A DNA stretch of 64,000 nucleotides from Aurantiochytrium sp. KH105 (Eukaryota; Sar; Bigyra; Thraustochytrida; Thraustochytriidae), in contig BGKB01000019.1 in assembly GCA_003116975.1 (NCBI GenBank), forward strand, positions 124,001 to 188,000. Reading direction: 5' to 3'. Positions 19,654 through 29,472 of the stretch are shown here, piece after piece. Below the pieces are notes generated by a model, which searched no databases, was not told where the DNA came from, and saw only the letters and a program-made list of their open reading frames with translations. Both the position numbers and the translations under genes were made by a program. Position 1 is the first letter of the stretch, and every line of letters begins with the position of its first letter.

Positions 19654-20989
19654 TGTGGCGGGCGAGGCGCCAGCCTACCGCGTGCGGGGCAAGGCGAGTG
19701 AAAAGCAAGGAGTGAGTGTCCTGAGGCCAAACGCGGAAGAGCAGCTTCCTTTCCCAGATGTTTAGTCTCGTCTCGTCTTGTCTCGCTTCACGACAACCTT
19801 CGCTCGCAAGGCTTTGTCTCTGCGCAGCGACCCCGGTCGCAGAGCAAGCGAGAACACTGGCTGGTTGCGATCAAGTAATCGATGCCTGATGTGGACAAGC
19901 GGTGCGTCTACGAAAGACCTACGCGTGCGTGCGCAGGCGCTGTCCCTAAGGTCCTCGCGCGTCCTCGAGCGAGCGTGTGCGCGTGCGTGCGCGCGTGCGT
20001 ACGCACGTACAAGCGAGCGTGCCGCGCGCGCACAGGCGCTGCTCCGCGAGCGAGTGTGAGTGCTCTGCTGTGTCTTTGTGTTCTTTTCTATGTTGGTCGC
20101 TCTCCAAACTCAAGTTTCCTATATTTTCCACGCAGACGTCCGGTCAAGCCTTGCGACGTCTGCGCCGTTTTTTGGTGAGAGCGCGGCGCCGTGTGCGAGT
20201 TGCGGCCCCGGCGAGGACTGCCTACTTTCTTTACTAATGTATGTATATTCGTTTATTCGATCGATCGATCGGTCGATCGGTCGTTTGTTCGCTTGCTCGT
20301 TTCACAACAGATTGAACTGGCGAAGCAGCGAATTGCGATATAAGGCCCCTAAAGCCCTCTGACCAAAGTCGCTTCTGCGCGCACCGGCTCTGAGCCTCCG
20401 CGCCGTGCGCGCGCGCGCGCACACACACACACGCTCCCGCGACGCATCCGAAGCAGTACTATTCGTCCATAATCAAGTCAAGCCAGGCTGATTGTGCAAG
20501 TCAGTCAGCGCGGCTTAGTATTTTTCGCTGTGCAACTGGCAGGCGCTCTCAGGTCAACGGATACGTGTGTACAGCAGCGCAACTCCATACTATCATGGAA
20601 TAGCAGGTTAGTCAGAAACTTTCTTGAACTTGCCCGCACCATTGCCGGGGCCGCGACGGCCAGAGGCTAGGAGGAGATGGAGATGAGGGCCTGGCTGGCA
20701 GAAATCAATCAAAATACTTTTGTTGTTGTTGTGAGTTTTGGAATGGGGAGCCCCGCGTGTTGCAACCGCAGACCCAGGTCTTTTCTTGATAGGCCAACAA
20801 TAACAACAGAGAGTTGCGCGCAACTATGCAGCGGCAACACAGCGTGTTTTTTTTACGTCAAAGGGAGGTGGGCAAGGAAGAAGTCGTAGTAGAAGAAGAA
20901 GAAGAAGAGGAGAAGGAAGGAGATGGAGGAAGAAGGAAGGGAAGAAAGAGGATCAAAGAAGAGATGACTCGGATCTTTCTCTCAACTTC
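19654..20989. other. Spacer between G-alpha and the GTP/GDP carrier
   Basis: About 1.3 kb: the G-alpha upstream region followed by the carrier's 3' region. It contains alternating CG/TG sequence (19975-20010), GATC repeats (about 20255-20285), a (GC)n(AC)n purine-pyrimidine tract (about 20406-20432) that could adopt Z-DNA, and (AAG)n near 20890-20915. No gene is supported. Confidence 0.6.
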
Positions 20990-21940
20990 TTAAAGACGGC
21001 GCTCAAAGAAGTTCATGACGCTCTGGGCGACGGTGAAGGAGAAGATGAGCTTGGGGCCAACAACGAGGATCTTGGGGGTGAGACCCTTGAAGAAGGCGGT
21101 GAAGCCCTCCTCGCGGAGAGCGTTGCGGATGATCTGCATGCCGGTCTCAGGGGAGTCAAAAGGCCGCGACTGGATGCGGGTCTTGATGACATCGACGGGG
21201 CTAGCGACGGTGATGGAGGTGACGGCGCCGACGATGGAGGCAACAAAGTTCTGGAAGACGGTGGCATCCTTGGTGTTGGTGAGGCCGAAGACGCCGTAGT
21301 GCACGACGGCGGAGCCACCAAAGAGGGCGAAGGAGCCCGGGGCGTTGCGGAGGACGGTCCAGCCGGCGCCACGGTAGAGGCCAAGGCCCTCCTTCTGGAA
21401 GAGGTCGACGACGCCGCGGCCCTTGAGGGTCTCGGGGGCGGTCTGCGACTTGATCTTGAGCACGTCGAGGGGGAGGAGGGCGACCTCGCCGATGCCCATG
21501 AGGGAGCCGGCGACGGCGGAGCTCAGTGTCTTGCCGACGCGCTCGCCGAAGGAGTCCTGAAGGCCCTTGCCGTAGTTCTTGTTGATGAAGTCGCGCACGA
21601 TGGGCTGGCCACCGAACTTGTAGACGCGCTGCGAGACCTTGTAGGCGGCGGCGAAGCCGAGACCCGGGTACAGGCTGCGGAACTTGGTGAAGAAGGGCTC
21701 ATTTGCTGCCTCGCGGAAGACGACCGCGTTGGACTTGGCCATGGTCTCGGCGAAGGTGGCGCCGCGCACGTTCTCCTTGCTGAACATGAGGCGCTTGGCC
21801 ACGGTGTCCACGCTGTGGAAGATGAGGATCTCGCTCACGCCGGCGCTGGCGCCGCCAATCAGGCGCGCCGCCGTCGACCCGCTGCCGCCGCCGGCGGCCG
21901 AGCACGCCACCACGCCATGCGCATCCTCTTGCCTCATCAT
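20990..21940 (-). CDS. GGC1: Mitochondrial GTP/GDP carrier (SLC25 family, GGC1-like)
   Basis: Predicted 316 residues from a tandem ATG-ATG. It shows the three-fold mitochondrial carrier plan with signatures FHSVDTVAKR (41-50), PLDVLKIK (157-164) and PVDVIKTR (248-255). The first has Ser in place of the usual Pro. Close agreement with yeast Ggc1 is seen in YPGLGFAAAYKVSQRVYKFG, GIGEVALLPLDVLK, RNAPGSFALFGG and FFKGLTPK. Ggc1 exchanges GTP for GDP across the inner membrane and affects mitochondrial iron homeostasis. The reading frame continues upstream to 22852 as Ala/Gln/Arg low-complexity sequence; I treat that as leader, because carriers of this family begin near this Met. About 200 bases upstream lie copies of the 21-bp element seen at RPS10/RPL23. 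Confidence 0.93.
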   Translation of the reverse strand: MMRQEDAHGVVACSAAGGGSGSTAARLIGGASAGVSEILIFHSVDTVAKRLMFSKENVRGATFAETMAKSNAVVFREAANEPFFTKFRSLYPGLGFAAAYKVSQRVYKFGGQPIVRDFINKNYGKGLQDSFGERVGKTLSSAVAGSLMGIGEVALLPLDVLKIKSQTAPETLKGRGVVDLFQKEGLGLYRGAGWTVLRNAPGSFALFGGSAVVHYGVFGLTNTKDATVFQNFVASIVGAVTSITVASPVDVIKTRIQSRPFDSPETGMQIIRNALREEGFTAFFKGLTPKILVVGPKLIFSFTVAQSVMNFFERRL

Positions 21941-23998
21941 CCTCCTTTCCGCTGCTGCCGCTGCCGCTGCTGCTGCTGCTGCTGCTCTTGCTGCTGCTGC
22001 TGCTGCTCCTGCTGCTGCACCTGCTGCTGCACCTGCTGCTGCGTCTTGGGTTTCCTGTCTGCCACGCCGGGTCGCGGCGCTCTCTGTCTCCGTCTCTCTC
22101 TGAGCGTCGCGCCCAGCCAGCCATTCATCCCGCGCCGCGCAGCCATAGCGCACTTGCGCGGCCGCCAAGGCGCACTTGCGCGCGGCGGCCGCAACTGCGC
22201 TATCCGCGCCGCGCAAGCGCAGCTTTCCCTCAGCCGGCCCAGCCAGCGAGCGCCGCCGCCGCTGCCTCTGCCTGCCTGCCTGCGCTCGCCCGCCCTCGCC
22301 CTCGGACCCGGCCCCGCCCGCGCTCGCCCCGGGCCGCCGCGGAGCGGTGGGGACGCGGAGCGGCGGCAGCGGCAAGGCGGCGGCAGAGCCGCGCGGCGGG
22401 GAGCGTGCGCGCGAACGCGGCGTGGGGGGGGCGCGGCGTGCGTGAGGCCCAGCGGCCAGCCACGGCGCCGGGTCTTTTACTAGGTAGAAGAGGGTAAAAT
22501 TGGTAAAAAACAAAACAAAAAAAACACGGGACGGAGACCGGGAAAACGAGGCTTGCTTGCTTGCTTGCTTGCTTGGGCCTGCTTGGCGACGGCGCCGCGC
22601 TCCTTGGAGGCGACCGTCGCCGCCGTCGTCGGCGCGGCCGTCCACCCGTTTGCTCGTCCATCTGGCTGTTTCGGAGGCCTTCGTCCGCACAAGGTCGACA
22701 GTGATCGAGCGGGGGCTCCATGAGCCGGTGGCTGAGCTGAGCGCAAGCATCTGTCTATCTTTCTGCAAGGTGAGATGGATGACAAAAAAGAGAAAAAGCG
22801 CCCACACACGAAATGCGAGAGCGAGCAAGCAAGAGGTCTTCGATCGTTTCAAGGGCAGGCATGGCGAAGAAGCCTGGCAAGATCCGGAGCACTGCCTACG
22901 TAGGGGCGGTGAAATGTAATGCCGCGGTCATGACGCGATGATCGATGGCTGGCCGCCGCGCCTTCGGGCGTGCACTGTGCACTCTGTCACTGCGCGACAC
23001 CGCAGAAAAATGAAGGCCAAGCCAGACAACTTAAGAGTTACTAAGCCTACTACCTTGCAACTTACAGGCAATGGCAACGAAACAGGAAAAGCCAAGGCGT
23101 GCGAGGCGAGGCGTGAAAGAAATGACGGCGACGCTGCAGCAGCCACAGCGGTGATGCGCTGCGCTGGGCTGCACTGCACTGTGCAAAGAAGTCGTGGCTG
23201 CCTGCTTTTGCTCGCTCGCTCGCTTGCTTTGCTTCCTGCCTGCGAAGAGCGGCGCCGTCTGCGGAATCGCGGCGAGGCCTGGCTGCGCGAACGCCGTGGT
23301 GACGAGGCCAGCGCGGGGAAGGAGGGCGAGGTCGCGCTCTCGGGTTGGGAGATGGAGGAGAGGAGATTCGATGCGAGGAGATGTGATGAGTTGAGTTGAG
23401 TTGAGATGAGATGAGTTGAGATGAGATAACATAAGGGACGAGGCGGCTCGAGGGCAAGCGGGGCCAGGGCCGTCGAAACACACTTGGCGAAGCGCTTGCA
23501 GTTGCTCGCAGCAGCAGCTGGCAGCTGATCTTGGCTGGCTGGTGCTCAGCTTAGCTCAGCTCAGCGTGCCGTTGTCTGCCAGAGTCGCCGCGGTAGCAGC
23601 AGCAACAGCAAAAGCAGCAACAGCAGCAAAAGCAAAAAGCTACACTAGGTACTACCGATTGTAAAAGTCTCTCTCTTCCTGCAAGGGGCTGAGAATGTGG
23701 TGGAGGCAGCAGGAGCAAAGGTCGTGCGCTCTTCGCGGATTGTTCTGCTGGCTGTGACTGCTGGACGGCGGTGGCTCAGCTCAAGTTGGCGTTCACAGGG
23801 CGCCGTCATCACACAAGAGCCACGAGAACCACCTGCATGGCCGGCTGGCTGTGGCCGGCAACGAAAACAACGAGATCATCAACAACAACAGTGGCAGCAA
23901 TAACAACGACCAACTCGTAGGAGACAAGACAAACGACGAGCCAGATGACATCAATGGGCATAATGGCGGGTCAGTCAGTCACTCACTGTCAGTGTCAG
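21941..23998. other. 2 kb spacer with promoter elements and repeats
   Basis: Upstream region of the carrier, then the 3' region of the SGNH hydrolase. It holds a CTG-rich tract (about 21957-22045), CACTTGC/TATGCGC-type promoter words (about 22140-22215), GCTT tetramers (about 22551-22577) and GAGTT pentamers (about 23385-23428). Long open frames here are Arg/Pro/Ala low complexity, and no gene is supported. Confidence 0.6.
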
Positions 23999-25666
23999 TC
24001 AGGTCGCGATGACAGCGAAGCGACGGAGCGCGCGAGGCGCAGAGCGCGAGGCGTCCTCGTCGCAAATGTACACAAAGCTCAAAGCGTCACTGTCGGCTGT
24101 GGCAGCAGACGCAGACGAAGTGCTAGGCCTTCGACGTACCGCCCATGTCTGAAATTCCTCGCGAGGAAAGGTCTGCAGCAGACAGCCCTGCGAATGCCCG
24201 TCCGTAGCCGCAGCCGCAGCCGCGCCCGGAACTGGAACCAGCTGCGGCAACCAATGCGTCGCATTGACGATCTCAAGCGGCTCGAGGAGATCCGCAGACG
24301 CCCCGCTTCCGCCCGAGATGCGCAAGTCCCGCACCGCATCTGCGTGCACATAAAAGACAGACGCGTGCTGGCGCACCCCTCGCAAATCGAAGCGGAGGAA
24401 AACCCTGTCGGCACATTTGGGGAGGCGCAGCTCCAGCTTGCGGTCCAACCGCACTGGATCTCCGCGGCCGTACATGACCGTGTCAAGGCCCGCAGCCTCG
24501 AGACTCGTCGCGCTGCGGGCCTCCGCATCCCATACATCGAGCGGAAGGCCCTGCGCCTCCACGCGCGGCGTCTCCACGGTCCACGCGTACGTTGTCTGCA
24601 GCTGTGTCAGCGCGTCGCGAACCAAACTTCCCTCGGTCCCGCACGGCCAGCGGGGCAGTGGAAACCGCGCCGACGAATAGAACAGTTCTCCTCCGCTGGA
24701 CACTGCATCCGAAAGCGCCGCAGAGGAAAGCTTGCCGAGAAGCTTGCCCATCACGACATGTCCCTGGCGATTGGCGTGCACGTTGTCCGCAAAGAAGCGT
24801 GCCTTGACCTCGCTCGCGGCTGGTGGCGGGTCCGAGGTCCCTTGCACCCAGGTCGTGAAGCTGACATAGCCTGCCACGAGCGGATGCTGCAACACGTGTG
24901 CAAACGTGCTCTTTAGTGATGCATCGCGAAGAGGGAGCTGCTTGCGCAGCACGCGATCGGTCGGAACACTCCACGTGTACACGAGGATCACGACGGGGGG
25001 CTTCTTCATTGCGGCAACCCGTCTCAGGAAAAGGCTTTGCGCGAAAAGCATGTCGTCTTGCGTGCAGCACTTGGTGCGCGGCGCAGTCTGGTCGTTCGTT
25101 GCGTATTCCCACAACAAGAGATCCGTGTCCTCGGGCACGAGCGTTGGAAACATGAGCGCGCCAAACAGCGAGTTTTCGCCGCCGTGGCCAGCCTCAACAA
25201 TGGAAATGCGCCCAGGCTTCATGCTCCCTTTCTTGCCGCCAGCCGAGGACACAATATCGGGGAGGAGACGTGCGAACTTGCTAAAGTAGCGCTCATCGGA
25301 TGGGATGCTACCGCCACCCGCCGTAATGCTGCCCCCGGTTGCCGCAACTTTCAACGCGGCTCCATCGCGGTACCTTGTGAGCAACTGTGCAAGTCGTGCT
25401 GCATCAGGACCGAGCCCAAAAGCTTTGGGTTCTTGTTCAGATTCCGGTGCGGCGTCTTCGAGTACTACAAACTTGCCGCCTTGCACGCCCTCGTCATGGC
25501 GAAGCGCGCCGTCCTCTTGCGTCGCGACGAGTGCAAGGTCCGACGACTGCAAAGCCGGCTCCGACCAGCTCCAGGATGGCGGCTGCGAGCGCACGCTGCT
25601 GTTGACCGCGAGAAGGGTTCCGGCAACGGCCAGCACCACGCCCGCCTGTTGCGCCAAGCGCTTCAT
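23999..25666 (-). CDS. Secreted SGNH/GDSL-type hydrolase
   Basis: Predicted 555 residues. A signal peptide or signal anchor spans about 5-27. The SGNH blocks are in order: block I ATGGSITAG with nucleophile Ser113, block II GHGGENS with its oxyanion Gly, block III EYATND with Asn191, and block V DNVH with Asp294/His297. The protein is therefore probably an active esterase, lipase or carbohydrate deacetylase acting outside the cell or in the secretory pathway. Residues about 340-520 form a separate C-terminal region with Trp- and Asp-rich strands that could be a carbohydrate-binding or jelly-roll domain; this is inference. The C-terminus is Ser/Arg-rich. Substrate is unknown. Confidence 0.85.
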   Translation of the reverse strand: MKRLAQQAGVVLAVAGTLLAVNSSVRSQPPSWSWSEPALQSSDLALVATQEDGALRHDEGVQGGKFVVLEDAAPESEQEPKAFGLGPDAARLAQLLTRYRDGAALKVAATGGSITAGGGSIPSDERYFSKFARLLPDIVSSAGGKKGSMKPGRISIVEAGHGGENSLFGALMFPTLVPEDTDLLLWEYATNDQTAPRTKCCTQDDMLFAQSLFLRRVAAMKKPPVVILVYTWSVPTDRVLRKQLPLRDASLKSTFAHVLQHPLVAGYVSFTTWVQGTSDPPPAASEVKARFFADNVHANRQGHVVMGKLLGKLSSAALSDAVSSGGELFYSSARFPLPRWPCGTEGSLVRDALTQLQTTYAWTVETPRVEAQGLPLDVWDAEARSATSLEAAGLDTVMYGRGDPVRLDRKLELRLPKCADRVFLRFDLRGVRQHASVFYVHADAVRDLRISGGSGASADLLEPLEIVNATHWLPQLVPVPGAAAAAATDGHSQGCLLQTFPREEFQTWAVRRRPSTSSASAATADSDALSFVYICDEDASRSAPRALRRFAVIAT

Positions 25667-26206
25667 GGCCGTCCGTCCTCCTCCCAGCTCGTCGCGTCGC
25701 CGGGACGGTCACTGGCACCGGCTGCGGCGGCTGCGACGCTCCGAGTTGTTGTAGTAGGACATTGCGACTTTGTGCGCTCAACCGGAAAGCGCTCTACCGC
25801 TTACCGGTTACTCTATGACTTCCGTGGGCCTGTTTTTAGGAGTAGAAATCGGCCCACTCCTCCTCTTTTCCCTCTTTCTCAGAAAGTCCTTTACCACCGC
25901 ATTGCCTTCCCCCTCCAAATCGACTAAAAAAGACATCTTTGTTCGCGAGCCTCGACAGCGAAGGAGTGAATGGCGCGTGAGCGAGTGAAGCACCCAGGGA
26001 AGGAATCCAAGCAAAGCAAAGACAAGAAAAAAAAATTGGTGTCACATTCAACATAATTAGGCCTAGTCGTAGAACAACAAAGATTCCACACATCAAGCAG
26101 CCTCGCCGAGATTGATTCCGGCACAGGCCCAGACACCGGGCCCCGAAAAGGTCCGCGCTCGAGGAACGAGCGAAGCCTAGTTGTTGAACAACAAAGATTC
26201 CACACA
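25667..26206. other. Spacer between SGNH hydrolase and PSMD5
   Basis: A 540-base region holding the SGNH hydrolase promoter and the PSMD5 3' UTR. Its most distinctive content is one full copy and part of a second copy of a 114/115-base tandem duplication that overlaps the PSMD5 coding end. Confidence 0.7.
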
Positions 26207-26289
26207 TCAAGCAGCCTCGCCGAGACTGATTTCCGGCGCAGGCCCAGAAGCTGGGCCCCGAAAAGGTCCGCGCTTGAGGAACGAGCGAA
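26061..26289. repeat. 114/115-bp tandem duplication at the PSMD5 3' end
   Basis: Copy A is 26061-26174 and copy B is 26175-26289. Both begin GCCTAGT, share AACAACAAAGATTCCACACA and a GGGCCCCGAAAAGGTCCGCG block, and end GAGGAACGAGCGAA. Copies differ by scattered substitutions and one net base. Copy B contains the PSMD5 stop codon and its last ~27 codons; copy A is the untranslated duplicate. Confidence 0.9.
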
Positions 26290-27931
26290 GCATGGCGAGT
26301 CGCGCCTCACCCAGAACCTGGTCACGAAACGGACTCTCGTGGACGGCTTCGAGAAAAGCAAAGCGCCATTCCTTCGCCTGCTTCGACATGGCAAGGGAGC
26401 GATCGAGAAACTGACGCTCCACCTCGGCCCCAGCTCCGTAAATAGCGCGCAAACCCCATGAGCTAGCCTGGAGTGCCACAATGCGCAACAAGGCGAAAAT
26501 TCCACAACGCTGCTCATCAAGGGGCTCGCCCAACTTGTGCACGAGCAGCCCCACCACATCTGCAGGAGCGCGAGGATCCGGGACGTCGCTGCGTGTTCGT
26601 TGACGCAGTGCGCGCCCATAGGCGAGAAAGAGCGCCCGATTCAGCTCAGCGGCCTCCTCGCGCTCGCTCTGGGTCGGTTGGATCGTGCTCGATTCCACAA
26701 GGGCTGAAAACGCCACATCGTCCGCGCTCTGATACTGCAGCGAGACCTCATTGGCGGATGCACGGTCCAACAAGGCGCCACCGCGCAATGCCATGGCAAT
26801 TGAGGACAGTCCTGCGGCCTTGCCCGGGTCCGCGCTCGCCGCGGCAATCTCCATCCAGGGACCCAGCACATCTGTGGACCATGTTTCCACGACTGCATGA
26901 ACGCTACGCGGCGGCTGGGCACCGGCAAACGCACCCAACATTTCCATGGTTGCAAGCGCCACGGGAGACCCAGGACTTGGACGCGCGCCAAGTCGCGCTG
27001 CCATGGCACGCAAGAATGTTTGGCTCAGTGCCCCTGCGCCCTCCTCGTCCCCATCAGAGAGCGTGCGCGCCGAAAGCTGTGACATGACGCGCAGAGCCTC
27101 GTCGCCCAGCATGGGGTCCGGTTGTGCCCCGTCATCGCCAACGAGACCTGCAAGTTTTGCGAGTTGATCGACAATCTTTGTCTCCTGCAAGACGGCAAGT
27201 CCTGCCGAGGTCGCCGAGATGAGCGGGACAAGGCGCAAAGCATTGATTTGCATGAGCACGTCATCGCCGCGCACAATATCGAGAAGAGGTGTGAGCAGCT
27301 CCTTCTCCATGCAAGCCTCGAGTGCTGCCTCATCTTTGGCGGACACGCGTGCTACGAGATAGAGCACGCGCAGCTCCGTGATGGACGCATGCGCGATGTC
27401 AGCAGGGCCTTCCACTTGATCCATCTCGCTCAAAAGATCAAGTACCACATCGCGTTCGCTGTCCGCATGAGCAGCGAGTGCCTCGGTGACTTCGACGCCC
27501 ACGCCAGTGTCAACGTCGCGCAATGAGCCAACAAGCCCCTCGCAAAGAGTGACGCGATCGCCGCGCGCCTCAAAGGCGTCGACGCTGATACGGCGGATCT
27601 GGTGCGCCGCCAGCTTCCGCACTTCAACCTTGGGGTGTCGCAAGCCTTGTGCTAGACTTGGCACCAGGTGGGCCTGCTTGATCGCCTCCGTGCCGGCCGT
27701 GGACCGAAGCACGTGACGCAGAACGTCACTCACGAGGTCAACACGCGTCCAGTCCCCTGCCTCGCTCACCTCTTGAAGCAGCGAGAGTACCTTGTCCAAT
27801 GGGACCTCATCGAGAAACTTGCTTGCTTCATCGTCCCAACCGGGGCCGTACCCAAAGCTGCCCACGCTGCGGCACACGTCGCCAAAGGCCTCCACGCGCG
27901 CCCATACGTCTTGGTTCGCGATCGCCGCCAT
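26207..27931 (-). CDS. PSMD5: 26S proteasome assembly chaperone PSMD5 (S5b)-like, HEAT/ARM repeats
   Basis: Predicted 574 residues, almost all alpha-helical. Hydrophobic repeats such as LRHPKVEVRKLAAHQIRRI and LMQINALRLVPLIS are typical of ARM/HEAT proteins of the PSMD5 family. PSMD5 is a transient chaperone of the 19S base (RPT1/RPT2 module), not part of the mature proteasome. The order of helices and overall size (human 504) agree. The ATG at 27931 is chosen because the frame upstream offers only TTG. The last ~27 codons lie in a tandem duplication, so the original C-terminus may have been altered. Family assignment is by pattern, not alignment, so moderate to good. Confidence 0.72.
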   Translation of the reverse strand: MAAIANQDVWARVEAFGDVCRSVGSFGYGPGWDDEASKFLDEVPLDKVLSLLQEVSEAGDWTRVDLVSDVLRHVLRSTAGTEAIKQAHLVPSLAQGLRHPKVEVRKLAAHQIRRISVDAFEARGDRVTLCEGLVGSLRDVDTGVGVEVTEALAAHADSERDVVLDLLSEMDQVEGPADIAHASITELRVLYLVARVSAKDEAALEACMEKELLTPLLDIVRGDDVLMQINALRLVPLISATSAGLAVLQETKIVDQLAKLAGLVGDDGAQPDPMLGDEALRVMSQLSARTLSDGDEEGAGALSQTFLRAMAARLGARPSPGSPVALATMEMLGAFAGAQPPRSVHAVVETWSTDVLGPWMEIAAASADPGKAAGLSSIAMALRGGALLDRASANEVSLQYQSADDVAFSALVESSTIQPTQSEREEAAELNRALFLAYGRALRQRTRSDVPDPRAPADVVGLLVHKLGEPLDEQRCGIFALLRIVALQASSWGLRAIYGAGAEVERQFLDRSLAMSKQAKEWRFAFLEAVHESPFRDQVLGEARLAMLRSFLKRGPFRGPASGPAPEISLGEAA

Positions 27932-28491
27932 TCGTCCCGACACTGTGCCGCGGGCGACTTTCAATCCCCAAGGCTTGGATCCTGTTTTGCTTACTTCGTT
28001 TCAAGGAGTTGAACGAGAACTTCACTTGTCTCAAGTTGTTCCAATGGTTTGCCGTTCTGTTTGAGTGAGGATAAATAGAAGTGAAGCTTCGTTTTCTCTC
28101 ACTCTCCCTCTCTCCTCGTTCGGCCACGGGTGACAGTCACCTGGCAGCTCACCTTGGGATCGAGCCGCGAGCCAACTTTCCCTGGGTTGATGGTTGAGCC
28201 TTGCGGTATCTGACAATGCCGACTCTAGAGAGCTAGACCTAGCCTTGCGTGAAGACATGAAAGTCAAGGAATGACTTCTTTTGCAAATATGTTGCAGAAA
28301 AGAGCACAATAGAGGAGTGAGTCCCAATCCTTTACCTTTCGAGTGATGAGGGCTCGTAGGACTTGAAATTTTTCCCTCTCTTTTTTTATCTACATAATGT
28401 ACGCGTATCATACAAATGCCTCGGCGCTGTCCGCGCCGGGCCGAGGTCAACAGGAGCAGAAATATCCATCGCCAGCCAATAGACGAAAAAG
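27932..28491. other. Spacer between PSMD5 and F-box genes
   Basis: A 560-base region containing the PSMD5 upstream sequence and the F-box gene 3' region. No repeats of note. The overlapping open frames are antisense or shifted shadows. Confidence 0.55.
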
Positions 28492-29472
28492 TCACGAAAG
28501 CGATTGAGCAAGCGCGGAGATCCTCCGTACAAGTCCAGCAGGAAGGCGAGGGCCCCAAACTTGCAGTCGAAGATCACCACTCTCTTGCATAATTCGATCT
28601 CGCTCAAGTAGCGTTTTCCAGAGCAGATTGTCTTGGTGCCATGCGTGTGAGCGTTTGCAGACCTTGAGTGTAGCCAAGACATCACCCATTTCGAGGTGTT
28701 CCATCACAGAGAGCCACAAATGACGCGGTAACGTCTGAAGATTCGTTTGCCTGTTCCCGTATGGATCGAGCGCATCACGGAGGAGATGGTACGCGATAAG
28801 TCGCTCCAGACGAGCCTGGCTTAGTCCTCTCGCGTGAACTTTAAGCGTGTGTATGGTTCCCATGCCAGGCACCTCATCATCGTCGTCATCGTCCTTATCA
28901 TCGTAATCCGCACATGACGCAACGTTGGAGGACGAGGCGCCATGCGCATGTTCCGAGGCGCCATGTGCTTGTTCCGAGTCAATTTCGCTACCGTCATTTA
29001 TTGCTCCTCGTTCACAGCTGCTCGTCCCGTTCAAGAATCCATCATCGTCTTCGCCTTCTGGCTCGCCAGGTCCTGCAGCAGCTCGAGCGTCGCGGTTCTT
29101 CCCCTGCTTGACCGAGGCCCGGCGGCGCTCCCACGCGCCAAAAGCCAACGGGTCGACCGCCTGCGCGTACACAAGGTAGCGGCTCGTCCGCGGGGACGCG
29201 CGCACCACGAGCACGCGCACCAGGACGTGCTCCGGGGCCGCCGTCTCCGTTGTCGTCATCGTCGTCGTCGTCGCTGTCGCTGTCGCTGTCTTCGCTGTCG
29301 CGGATGCGCGCGTCCCGCGCGGGCCTTGGTCCTCGCGCTGCCGCGGCGCGGGCTGGTCGCTCGCGTACACGGCGGCGGCGCCTTTGGCGTCGCCGAGCGG
29401 GGCCTGCCCGGGCGCCGCGCGGAAGCCCAGCCCCGCCAGCGCCGCGTGCACCTGCGCCGCGACGGAGCCCAT
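28492..29472 (-). CDS. F-box domain protein
   Basis: Predicted 326 residues. Residues about 248-292 fit an F-box: LPRHLWLSVMEHLEMGDVLA, then the CKRSHAWHQDNLLWKTLLERD part with the typical Cys-Lys-x-x-x-x-x-x and LW-x-x-L elements. F-box proteins recruit substrates to SCF ubiquitin ligases through SKP1. The N-terminal half is low complexity, with a Thr/Ala run (about 55-80), acidic runs and one structured strand-like stretch around 80-115. No substrate-binding domain such as LRR or WD40 follows; only 34 residues remain after the F-box. The shifted frame at 28386-28685 also looks protein-like, so a frameshift or intron near the 3' end is possible. Confidence 0.65.
   Translation of the reverse strand: MGSVAAQVHAALAGLGFRAAPGQAPLGDAKGAAAVYASDQPAPRQREDQGPRGTRASATAKTATATATTTTMTTTETAAPEHVLVRVLVVRASPRTSRYLVYAQAVDPLAFGAWERRRASVKQGKNRDARAAAGPGEPEGEDDDGFLNGTSSCERGAINDGSEIDSEQAHGASEHAHGASSSNVASCADYDDKDDDDDDEVPGMGTIHTLKVHARGLSQARLERLIAYHLLRDALDPYGNRQTNLQTLPRHLWLSVMEHLEMGDVLATLKVCKRSHAWHQDNLLWKTLLERDRIMQESGDLRLQVWGPRLPAGLVRRISALAQSLS

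Noticed and set aside
21941-22852. A 304-residue N-terminal extension of the GTP/GDP carrier
   Set aside because: It is open frame only, composed of Ala, Arg and Gln runs over a CTG repeat and G/C-rich promoter. The tandem ATG at 21940 fits the family's normal start.
25740-25830. A tRNA-like D-arm (GCGGTAGAGCGCTTTCCGGT) on the minus strand
   Set aside because: No B box with the GTTCRA core and no acceptor stem at a proper distance, so it is a chance match in the SGNH promoter.
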